Positions 7,601 through 11,902 of a DNA stretch of 11,902 nucleotides are shown piece by piece (the stretch's first letter is position 1; each line of letters opens with the position of its first letter). The stretch lies in NCBI GenBank assembly GCA_944391275.1, contig CALXSZ010000031.1:1-11902 (forward strand). The letters run 5' to 3'. The notes beneath the pieces were generated by a model. The model saw only the letters and a program-made list of their open reading frames with translations. It was not told where the DNA came from and ran no database searches. This DNA comes from an uncultured Syntrophomonadaceae bacterium (GTDB taxonomy: Bacteria > Bacillota > Syntrophomonadia > Syntrophomonadales > Syntrophomonadaceae). Position numbers and translations under genes: made by a program.

Positions 7601-7774
7601 TTCCTCTGGCCCCGCTCCTTCATACGTAGTACTTACGATCGCCATCGGCATCGTCATGGAAGGCGTTAATTCCATTTCCATTTTGGAGAAGGATACAAAT
7701 CCCAAAATAACAACGATAAACATCCCCATCAACATGGTTATGGGACGGCGTATGGCTAGTTTTATAATATCCAA
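4628..7774 (-). CDS. RND-family efflux transporter (HAE/AcrB-SwrC type)
   Basis: This 1048-residue protein has the two-fold repeated layout of RND pumps: a first membrane helix (12-30), a large external domain (about 32-330), a helix bundle (about 331-485), a helix near 533-552, a second external domain (to about 858) and a final helix bundle (about 860-1020). Hallmarks include EMELTPSMTMP near 33-43, GVGMLVDSSVVAIE in helix 4 (391-404) and AVNNGIVLIDYAD in helix 10 (926-938). The helix-4 acid is Asp397 with Ser398 where AcrB has a second Asp; helix 10 has Asn928-Asn929 where AcrB uses a Lys. Two Gly/Ser-rich stretches lie in the second external domain (603-619 and 656-672). The start is TTG 7774 with a GGGGGGAG ribosome binding site. 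It is cotranscribed with the adaptor 21 bases upstream. No TolC-type gene is in view. The substrate cannot be read from the sequence. Confidence 0.95.
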   Translation of the reverse strand: MDIIKLAIRRPITMLMGMFIVVILGFVSFSKMEMELTPSMTMPMAIVSTTYEGAGPEEVDELVTGPIESALSSVEGLDSITSSSSKESSMVMLEFNYGTDMDAAVDDIRQQLDRVRLPDEVEDPSVMKMDSNSQSICNIVIMSDSLDEYELRTLIEDRIVPRIERQPGVAEVNVRGGREQEILVRVDRERLEGLGLTMSDISSLLSAENSDQSGGSIEYGIKSYSISIKLQMETIDDIRQMPIRLSDGSVLQLQDIADINEEDVEITSYSRINGEQSISLSVTKSSDGNTVTTVHAIQDELAAIEQEYNNISVEMTNNQAESIEDSINGVIQNIILGAVLSIVILFIFLKNVGLTLVIAISMPLSIIAAFVMLYFSGTTLNIISLGGLSIGVGMLVDSSVVAIESIYRYRTVGGYAQKAGTYYGVKEIATPIVASTLTTIVIFVPFVFTEGMISELFTDMALAVVFSLTVSVIAALTIVPMVSGNVVGNVHRNHAPKSLNFINRMLDGFDKGFSKVQKAYDRLLHACMRHKKRTIIVVWGAFFASLCLYPFIGMDLMPTTDEGEFSITATAPSGANVEYVNNYALQIEELLKDIPEIEEVSVSASGSSGMRRSGSASASIQCTLVDKTERSRSTEEIVEEVRQMTQNIAGVQISVSSSSSMMGGGGSGGGSSISIYGEETSVLADIYSQIRPNLLSIEGVREVSCDLDTTTRQVAVILDKERLRSYGLTGSSVASQISDAVSGNTATTLKADGTETDIRITYPDSLIQEFSDLGSITIDIGDGNYIPLSSVAEITFEEVPMSISNENQTRYVSVSYSIYGRDTGSVSEDVQLMIDQMSLPDGYSVTLSGTSDSMNEMVETMTLVLVLAMALIYMVMAAQFESLINPFIMFLSIPLSLVGVMVLLFLTGESLSMTSLIGLLVLVGIAVNNGIVLIDYADVIKKKENLTAEEAMLKAGPVRLRPILMTASTTVLGQIPVVVSTSSNSEMLHGMGIVVAGGLTASTFLTLIVVPVMYVYFTQFSDFIKRKIREKFPVKVVGDQKGEEEFTL

Positions 7775-7783
7775 ATCGAAATT

Positions 7784-7792
7784 CTCCCCCCT
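7784..7792 (-). promoter_or_regulatory. Ribosome binding site for the TTG start of the RND gene
   Basis: Read on the minus strand, AGGGGGGAG (7792-7784) lies nine bases before TTG 7774-7772. It is nearly contiguous with the adaptor stop codon (7798-7796), which points to translational coupling. No ATG or GTG in this frame lies at a suitable distance. Confidence 0.75.
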
Positions 7793-7795
7793 TGC

Positions 7796-9148
7796 CTACT
7801 GTTGCAGCTCAATCGATTCCGTTCCAGATGTCTCTGAATCCGATTCATCCGCCGGCGCCGCTTCTTCTGTCGACGTGGGAGAAACGCCCGCAGTTATATT
7901 GACTTGATTGCCATCTTCCAAGAAGTCTTGCCCTACAACGACGACAATATCGCCTAAATCTAATCCAGATGTAATTTCAATATACTGATCGTTTCTTAAA
8001 CCGGTTTCGACGGACGTCTCATGCGCAATGAAGTCGTCCCCAACAACAAAAACGGAGGCCGTTCCACTTTCTTCTATTACGGCATCCACAGGCAAAGCAA
8101 AAACGTCTTCATGTCGATTCGTCGCCAAACGAACCATGGCAAACATTCCTGGTTTAATGCTCTGATCTGGATTATCGATATAAATTTCGACGGGATATAA
8201 TAGACTTTGAGAGTCAGCTGCCGGTGATATCGCGCTCACATACCCTTCAAACGGCTCGTCGGATAAAGAAGAAATCGTAATTTCAGCCCGCGATCCTACT
8301 TGGATCTGATTAATGACCTTATCCGTAACCCCAAACGAGAGTTTTGCTCTTTGCATATCCACAATGCGAATAGCGGACGTTTGAGTGGAAACCGTATTTC
8401 CCACGCTGACGTCCACCGCGCTGACCACTCCGCTAATTTCCGCTTTCACGCTCGCGTCGTTCAAGGAATCGACCGCCGCATCATAGTTGGCTCTGGCCTG
8501 TTCTAAAGTAGCCTCCAGCGTTCTTAAATCCCCTTGCATGGTACTGCTTTCGTATAACGCCAGCTCACGTTCCGCTGATTCCAATTCGCTTTTGGCAGAT
8601 TCCATATTCGCTTCCAAACTGTCTAATTCGGTTTTACTCACCGCACCCGCTTCAAACAAAATTTTATTATTGTCATAATCCTGTTTCGCATTATTATAAG
8701 TATATTGCCGATCTTTTACCGTTGCCTGCAAACTGGCCAATTCATTATCCAAACTACCGTTTAATGCCGCATCATAATTCACTTGAGCTTGGACATAGGT
8801 GGCGTTCGCTTGTGCAACTTCTCTTTCCAGAGAAGTCCGGTCGATTTCAAACAAAACGTCTCCCGCATTAACGGTATCCCCGACCGATACATAAACTGCT
8901 TCTACAATCCCGCTTACTTGCGGAGTAACGGTTACCTCATTTTCCGCCTCCACTTGACAGGAAATTTTGGTATATTCTTCTATCGTTGTGTATTCAATCT
9001 CCTGCGTTTCCACAGCTACGCTCAGCGCGGCGCTGGTTCGTTGCCCGCTCGCCTCCGTATCGGATGATCCACAACCGGTTATTAACATCAGAAACATCAA
9101 GAGAAAAATTCCCCCCGTTGTTTTTTGGTTCCGTTTTTTTCTTAGCAT
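7796..9148 (-). CDS. RND efflux membrane-fusion adaptor, lipoprotein
   Basis: This 450-residue protein is the adaptor subunit (AcrA/HlyD family) of the pump encoded next. It opens with a basic stretch (RKKRNQK) and a hydrophobic segment ending in lipobox I-T-G-C with Cys26, so it is a lipid-anchored protein. The first half of the biotinyl-lipoyl barrel is near 75-110 (GIVEAVYVSVGDTVNAGDVL); then comes a long alpha-hairpin with Ala-rich heptads and the family motif LFEAGAVSKTELDSLEANM; the second lipoyl half follows (SGVVSAVDVSVGNTVS), then beta-barrel and membrane-proximal domains. The C-terminus is an acidic, low-complexity tail (EEAAPADESDSETSGTES). The ATG start is backed by AAGGAGG six to seven bases upstream. 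In monoderm bacteria such adaptor/pump pairs work without an outer-membrane channel, and none is seen here. Confidence 0.94.
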   Translation of the reverse strand: MLRKKRNQKTTGGIFLLMFLMLITGCGSSDTEASGQRTSAALSVAVETQEIEYTTIEEYTKISCQVEAENEVTVTPQVSGIVEAVYVSVGDTVNAGDVLFEIDRTSLEREVAQANATYVQAQVNYDAALNGSLDNELASLQATVKDRQYTYNNAKQDYDNNKILFEAGAVSKTELDSLEANMESAKSELESAERELALYESSTMQGDLRTLEATLEQARANYDAAVDSLNDASVKAEISGVVSAVDVSVGNTVSTQTSAIRIVDMQRAKLSFGVTDKVINQIQVGSRAEITISSLSDEPFEGYVSAISPAADSQSLLYPVEIYIDNPDQSIKPGMFAMVRLATNRHEDVFALPVDAVIEESGTASVFVVGDDFIAHETSVETGLRNDQYIEITSGLDLGDIVVVVGQDFLEDGNQVNITAGVSPTSTEEAAPADESDSETSGTESIELQQ

Positions 9149-9308
9149 TCGAATCCTCCTTGTGTTTTATTTTTTATAATCAGGGCTTTCATAAAATAAT
9201 CCTTTTAGATCACGTCTACTATAGAGCAGAAAAATCAACTTAACATAAACAAATTTCTTTTTTTACTATTTTACAGAAAATTTTCTTTCCCTTAATAATC
9301 ACAAACAT
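9149..9308 (-). promoter_or_regulatory. Intergenic region before the efflux operon, with CodY-like box
   Basis: These 160 bases separate the racemase stop from the adaptor start on the minus strand. I find no convincing terminator for the racemase, so read-through into the efflux operon is possible. TATAGT (minus strand, around 9220) is a candidate -10 without a good -35. ATTTTACAGAAAATT at 9268-9282 matches 13 of 15 bases of the CodY consensus AATTTTCWGAAAATT, and it overlaps the 12-bp palindrome AGAAAATTTTCT (9275-9286). Confidence 0.35.
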
Positions 9309-10433
9309 TCATCGATAAACCCGCAAAACTCTCGGCCCCAGAGCCGTTGTGAGCGTGCAAGCTTCCTCTTGTATGAGTCCGGCGATTTCTTGTCCCGATA
9401 AAAGATTGCCGGTTTCGTCGTATCCAAATAAGGTTGCTTCGTCGCCAATGGAACAATCAATATCCTGTAGATGGATAAAACACTGATCCATACAGCAACC
9501 GATGATATGCGCCCGTTTTCCTCGAATCAAAACCGGGGCTTGCACCTGCACCAATTTCAAATTTAAGCCGTCGCCGTATCCTACGCCCAGCAGAGCAATT
9601 CGAGCGTCCTCTTTTAAGCAAACCCCTTCACTATAACCAATCTTTTCCCCAGCTTTCCGCCAATGAATATCTACAATACGCGCGCGCCATGAAACCGCTT
9701 CTTGTACATTCCTCTTAGGAAAAAGTGGATGGTCATAATAAAGTCTTCGCCCCAAACGAACGGCGTCCAACGAGAATTCCGGATGCGTCTCCCAAGCGGC
9801 GCTTGCACAAATATGGCGCATCGATATTGCAACGCCGGACTCTTGCAACTGCTGAACGGCCTGCAGGAAACGTTGAACTTCTTCCGAAAAAACGGTTTTC
9901 TGAGAAGAAACCAACTCCGAAAAATGGGAAAAAGCCCCTGTCACTTCAATGGCGTCCAGATGTTCTAAAATTTCTCGGATCATTTGCGCCAATTCATCTC
10001 CTACGCAAACGCCCAGGCGGTTTAAGCCCGTGTTAATCTTAATATGTACCCGGGCTTTTTTCCCGTATTTACGGGCTGTGCGCGCCAAATCCGCCACAAA
10101 ACCGACTCGATAAGCTGTCAAAATGAAATTTTGTTCTAAAGCTACTTGAAATTGCGATTCATCCGTTGTCGCGCCTAGGACCAAAATATCTTGTTTTTGG
10201 TTCACTTTCCGAAGAGCAATCGCTTCGATAATTTGCGCTACTGCAATCGTATGGATCGCAGGAATATCTTGCAGAATTTCAGCCATTGCTTCTAACCCCA
10301 AACCATAGGCATTACATTTCAAAACAGGAATCAACTGCGTTCCAGGAGAGAGTTGATCCAAAACGCTATAAACATTTTCCCTTATCTTGTTTTTTTCTAT
10401 CAATAAATATGAATTATGTATACTATTATTCAT
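9309..10433 (-). CDS. alr: Alanine racemase family PLP enzyme, divergent active site
   Basis: This is a fold-type III PLP-dependent amino-acid racemase of 374 residues, the usual length for Alr, which makes D-alanine for peptidoglycan. The PLP lysine is Lys39 in VLKCNAYGLG (canonical form KANAYGHG). Also present are INTGLNRLG (133-141), His207 and Ser211 of the phosphate site, the pyridine-nitrogen arginine in DAVRLG (Arg226), the second catalytic base Tyr267 in GEKIGYSEG, GVGYGDG (283-289), CMDQ (314-317) and C-terminal ALGPRVLRVY. Oddities: Cys40 and Leu45 flank the lysine motif, Ala210 replaces the usual Asn before Ser211, and GRRLYYDHPLFPKRN (228-242) looks longer than usual. All catalytic residues are kept, so it should be active; L-alanine is the likely but unproven substrate. 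The ATG is preceded by AAAGGGA at eight bases. It is transcribed divergently from the amino-acid importer. Confidence 0.88.
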   Translation of the reverse strand: MNNSIHNSYLLIEKNKIRENVYSVLDQLSPGTQLIPVLKCNAYGLGLEAMAEILQDIPAIHTIAVAQIIEAIALRKVNQKQDILVLGATTDESQFQVALEQNFILTAYRVGFVADLARTARKYGKKARVHIKINTGLNRLGVCVGDELAQMIREILEHLDAIEVTGAFSHFSELVSSQKTVFSEEVQRFLQAVQQLQESGVAISMRHICASAAWETHPEFSLDAVRLGRRLYYDHPLFPKRNVQEAVSWRARIVDIHWRKAGEKIGYSEGVCLKEDARIALLGVGYGDGLNLKLVQVQAPVLIRGKRAHIIGCCMDQCFIHLQDIDCSIGDEATLFGYDETGNLLSGQEIAGLIQEEACTLTTALGPRVLRVYR

Positions 10434-10475
10434 TTTTCATTCCCTTTCTTGTTTGTTTATTTCAAACGCCTATTT

Positions 10476-10481
10476 ATTATA
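10476..10481 (-). promoter_or_regulatory. Perfect -10 box of the racemase gene with weak -35
   Basis: On the minus strand the sequence reads TATAAT, 43 bases before the racemase ATG. The 17-bp-spaced -35 position reads TATTCG, which is poor, so the promoter may need an activator. The palindrome at 10510-10523 is centred about 47 bases upstream of the predicted start, a usual activator position. Confidence 0.5.
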
Positions 10482-10509
10482 GCGCATTTTTATCGTCTCG
10501 AATAGAACT

Positions 10510-10523
10510 TTTTTGTACAAAAA
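10510..10523. promoter_or_regulatory. 14-bp perfect palindrome between racemase and importer
   Basis: TTTTTGTACAAAAA is a perfect palindrome centred on GTAC. It lies just upstream of the weak -35 position of the racemase promoter and 51 bases upstream of the importer -35. It is a candidate binding site for a dimeric regulator; the A/T arms could also arise by chance in AT-rich DNA. Confidence 0.4.
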
Positions 10524-10536
10524 TCTATCCGATATT

Positions 10537-10553
10537 TCGCACGTTCTGTGCGA
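10537..10553. promoter_or_regulatory. Inverted repeat upstream of the importer promoter
   Basis: TCGCAC (10537-10542) and GTGCGA (10548-10553) form a 6-bp inverted repeat around a 5-base centre (GTTCT), ending 20 bases before the importer -35. The GC-rich arms stand out in this AT-rich stretch. It may be a regulator site; as a terminator it is poor because the T-run starts about 10 bases later. Confidence 0.35.
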
Positions 10554-10573
10554 TTCATCGTTGTTTTTTTCCG

Positions 10574-10602
10574 TTGACAACCCCCATCGATGAGGGTATA
10601 CT
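10574..10602 (+). promoter_or_regulatory. Strong sigma-A promoter of the amino-acid importer with internal operator-like palindrome
   Basis: A perfect -35 TTGACA (10574-10579), a 17-bp spacer, and TATACT (10597-10602, five of six consensus bases). The spacer is nearly filled by a 16-bp palindrome with one mismatched pair (10581-10596, CCCCC-ATCGAT-GAGGG). A protein bound there would block RNA polymerase, so a repressor is likely. The leader from about 10609 to the ATG is 65 bases. Confidence 0.8.
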
Positions 10603-10673
10603 TTGAGTAAGTTAAAATCTTAATAAGGAAGGTTTTTAGAAATTTATAAACTGTAGAAGGGATTGTATAATTT

Positions 10674-11510
10674 ATGAAAAAGTTTTTAACGCTATGTTTA
10701 TCCATTTGTCTGATGTTTTCCTTGGCCGCTTGCGGTGGCAATTCGTCTGAATCTGAAACGTCAGAAACGCCTGAAACATCCGAAACGCCTACTGAAACCA
10801 CAAGCGAGCTGGTTTTTGGGACGTCCGCCGATTATCCGCCTTTTGAATTTATCTATCTGGATGAAGAGGGAAACCAACAATACGCTGGAATTGATGTATT
10901 TTTAGCGGAACAAATTGCTGCGGATATGGGAAAAGAATTAAGAGTGGTTAATATGAACTTCGATAGTTTAATGGCTGCTCTGCAAAAAGGTGAAGTTGAC
11001 ATTGTTATCGCTGCTATGGAAGAAACGGAAGAACGTGCGACGGCAGCGGATTTCTCCGATCCTTATTATACTGATTTACCTGCAATGATTTTAGTAAAAG
11101 CCGAGAATGTTGATCAATACACCAGTTTGGAATCTTTTTCCGGAAAATCCGTTGGCGCTCAAACTGGAACCACCAAAGCGGCTATTGTTACCGATGAAAT
11201 GCCGGGAGCAAATTTAGTCGCTTTAACAACCGTATCGGATTTGGTAAATGAATTGGTATACGACAAATGCGATGCGATCGTTTTAGACGGAGCCGTAGCC
11301 ATGGAATATGCAAACGCCAATGCAGATTTGGAATTATCGACCGTTGAATTGGGTGAAGCCCTTCCATTTCGAGTAGCTGTCCAAAAGGGTGATCCTTCTG
11401 GATTATTAGAACAAATTAACGCTTCTATTGCAACCGCCCTTGAAAACGGCCAAATCGATGAATGGGTGCAACAAGCGAACGATCTGAGCGCTCAAGCAAT
11501 CGAAGAATAA
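10674..11510 (+). CDS. Amino-acid ABC transporter substrate-binding lipoprotein
   Basis: This 278-residue protein of the SBP_bac_3 (polar amino-acid) family captures the ligand outside the cell. It has a signal peptide with lipobox LAAC (17-20, lipidated Cys20), followed by a Ser/Thr/Glu/Pro-rich spacer made of SET/PET repeats (about 23-44) that holds the domain off the membrane. The binding domain opens with VFGTSADYPPFEF, then IDVFLAEQIAADMG, the MAALQKGEVDIVIAAMEETEERA stretch whose arginine normally binds the amino-acid carboxylate, DFSDPYY, and the hinge region SVGAQTGTT. The C-terminal lobe has DAIVLDGAVAMEY. The specific amino acid cannot be told by eye. The ribosome binding site GAAGGGA is 11 bases from the ATG, slightly long. 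It is followed by a terminator and then its permease gene. Confidence 0.93.
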   Translation: MKKFLTLCLSICLMFSLAACGGNSSESETSETPETSETPTETTSELVFGTSADYPPFEFIYLDEEGNQQYAGIDVFLAEQIAADMGKELRVVNMNFDSLMAALQKGEVDIVIAAMEETEERATAADFSDPYYTDLPAMILVKAENVDQYTSLESFSGKSVGAQTGTTKAAIVTDEMPGANLVALTTVSDLVNELVYDKCDAIVLDGAVAMEYANANADLELSTVELGEALPFRVAVQKGDPSGLLEQINASIATALENGQIDEWVQQANDLSAQAIEE

Positions 11511-11519
11511 TTCTGGAAT

Positions 11520-11566
11520 AAAAAAAGAAGCGAGCCGGAGTTGTTTTCGGTTTCGCTTCTTTTTTT
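11520..11566 (+). terminator. Rho-independent terminator between binding protein and permease
   Basis: AAAAAAAGAAGCGA (11520-11533) pairs with TCGCTTCTTTTTTT (11553-11566), 14 bp, and an inner CCGGAG/TTTTCGG stem sits above a small bulge. The T-rich arm itself forms the tail. It begins 9 bases after the stop codon. Because it lies inside the transport gene cluster, it may lower permease expression relative to the binding protein. Confidence 0.9.
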
Positions 11567-11574
11567 CTTTTCCT

Positions 11575-11603
11575 TTGCTTTCGTTTTTTCAATCGGATAA
11601 AAT
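11575..11603 (+). promoter_or_regulatory. Putative promoter of the permease gene
   Basis: TTGCTT (11575-11580), a 17-bp spacer, and TAAAAT (11598-11603), directly after the terminator and 22 bases before the permease ATG. The -35 is weak (three of six), the -10 good (five of six). It would give the permease transcription of its own. Confidence 0.4.
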
Positions 11604-11625
11604 GAATATAGAAAGGAATGATGCT

Positions 11626-11902
11626 ATGTCTTGGAGTGATCTGTTTACCGATATGTCCCCAGCCAATTTTCTCAACTTTTCTTTTTTACCGAAATACGCT
11701 TCTTTTTTCATTCAAGGGGTGGAATATACACTCTTATTATCGGTCATCGCCGTTGCTCTGGCAATTATTCCAGCGCTTTTACTGGCGCTAATGCGTTTAA
11801 GTAAATTTCGCCTGATTCGTTCTCTAGCAGGCGCATACATAGCCGTATTTCGTTCTACGCCTCTATTGGTGCAGCTTTTTTTGATCTATTTCGGTGTATT
11901 TG
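11626..11902 (+). CDS. Amino-acid ABC transporter permease, 5' part
   Basis: This is the start of a HisM/GlnP-family permease, the channel for the binding protein just upstream; 92 codons are visible and the frame is open at the window end. It begins MSWSDLFTDMSPANFL, then the first membrane segment (GVEYTLLLSVIAVALAIIPALLLALM, about 31-56), and reaches the family motif FRSTPLLVQLFLIYFGVF, usually FRGTPLLVQL in relatives. The EAA loop that docks the ATPase, and the ATPase gene itself, lie beyond the window. The start is ATG 11626, with AAAGGA eight bases upstream; ATG 11618 is out of frame. The binding-protein neighbour and the motif together make the assignment firm. Confidence 0.92.
   Translation, partial: MSWSDLFTDMSPANFLNFSFLPKYASFFIQGVEYTLLLSVIAVALAIIPALLLALMRLSKFRLIRSLAGAYIAVFRSTPLLVQLFLIYFGVF

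Noticed and set aside
7506..7907. 133-codon forward frame across the RND/adaptor boundary
   Set aside because: Antisense to two well-supported genes and lacking any start signal.
9725..10036. 103-codon forward frame inside the racemase gene
   Set aside because: Antisense to conserved PLP-enzyme motifs; no ribosome binding site.
10490..10801. 103-codon minus-strand frame over the importer promoter
   Set aside because: It arises from the complement of the Ser/Thr/Glu-rich spacer of the lipoprotein and crosses the promoter region.
10738..10805. Short DNA repeats (GAAAC-type units) read as a possible repeat array
   Set aside because: They encode the SET/PET-rich spacer of the lipoprotein; not CRISPR-like, no spacers of uniform length.

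Overview
The window looks like the chromosome of a low-GC Gram-positive bacterium (Bacillota, possibly a gut Clostridia or Erysipelotrichia relative; the lineage is inference). The grounds are strong AGGAGG-type ribosome binding sites, several TTG/GTG starts, sigma-A-type promoters, Rho-independent terminators after most transcription units, two lipoproteins with clear lipoboxes, and an OpuC-type transporter with a fused permease/binding protein. I see no rRNA, tRNA, CRISPR array, insertion sequence or phage gene.

Layout. (1) 1-428: the 3' end of an SPFH/stomatin-like protein whose coiled coil is a clean run of five 11-residue repeats, closed by a terminator. (2) 510-1484: almost 1 kb of AT-rich DNA without a convincing gene, but with a good promoter (685-713) pointing into it, a weak terminator-like hairpin, and a 7-bp dyad just before the next gene. 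(3) 1485-4194: a two-gene operon for an OpuC-type ABC importer, an ATPase with tandem CBS domains and a permease fused to its substrate-binding domain; the substrate is either a quaternary-amine osmolyte or ergothioneine. A terminator follows. (4) 4258-4627: a gene-poor convergent junction holding a 20-bp perfect hairpin that ends the opposing operon. (5) 9148-4628, minus strand: a lipoprotein membrane-fusion adaptor and an RND efflux pump in one operon, with no TolC-like gene in the window. (6) 10433-9309, minus strand: an alanine-racemase family enzyme with non-canonical active-site motifs. (7) 10674-11902: a divergent amino-acid ABC importer, with the binding lipoprotein first, then a terminator and probably a second promoter, then the permease, which runs off the window.

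How the parts may work together. The racemase and the amino-acid importer are divergent and share a 240-bp intergenic region. It holds a consensus-like promoter with a palindrome inside its spacer, a perfect -10 without a good -35, and two further dyads. This suggests joint control of amino-acid uptake and racemisation. The two importers and the efflux pump are otherwise ordinary envelope transport functions. I found no clearly new multi-gene system. The best leads are the unexplained transcribed-looking 0.7-kb stretch before the OpuC-type operon, the dyad-rich racemase/importer junction, and the unresolved substrate of the CBS-containing transporter.
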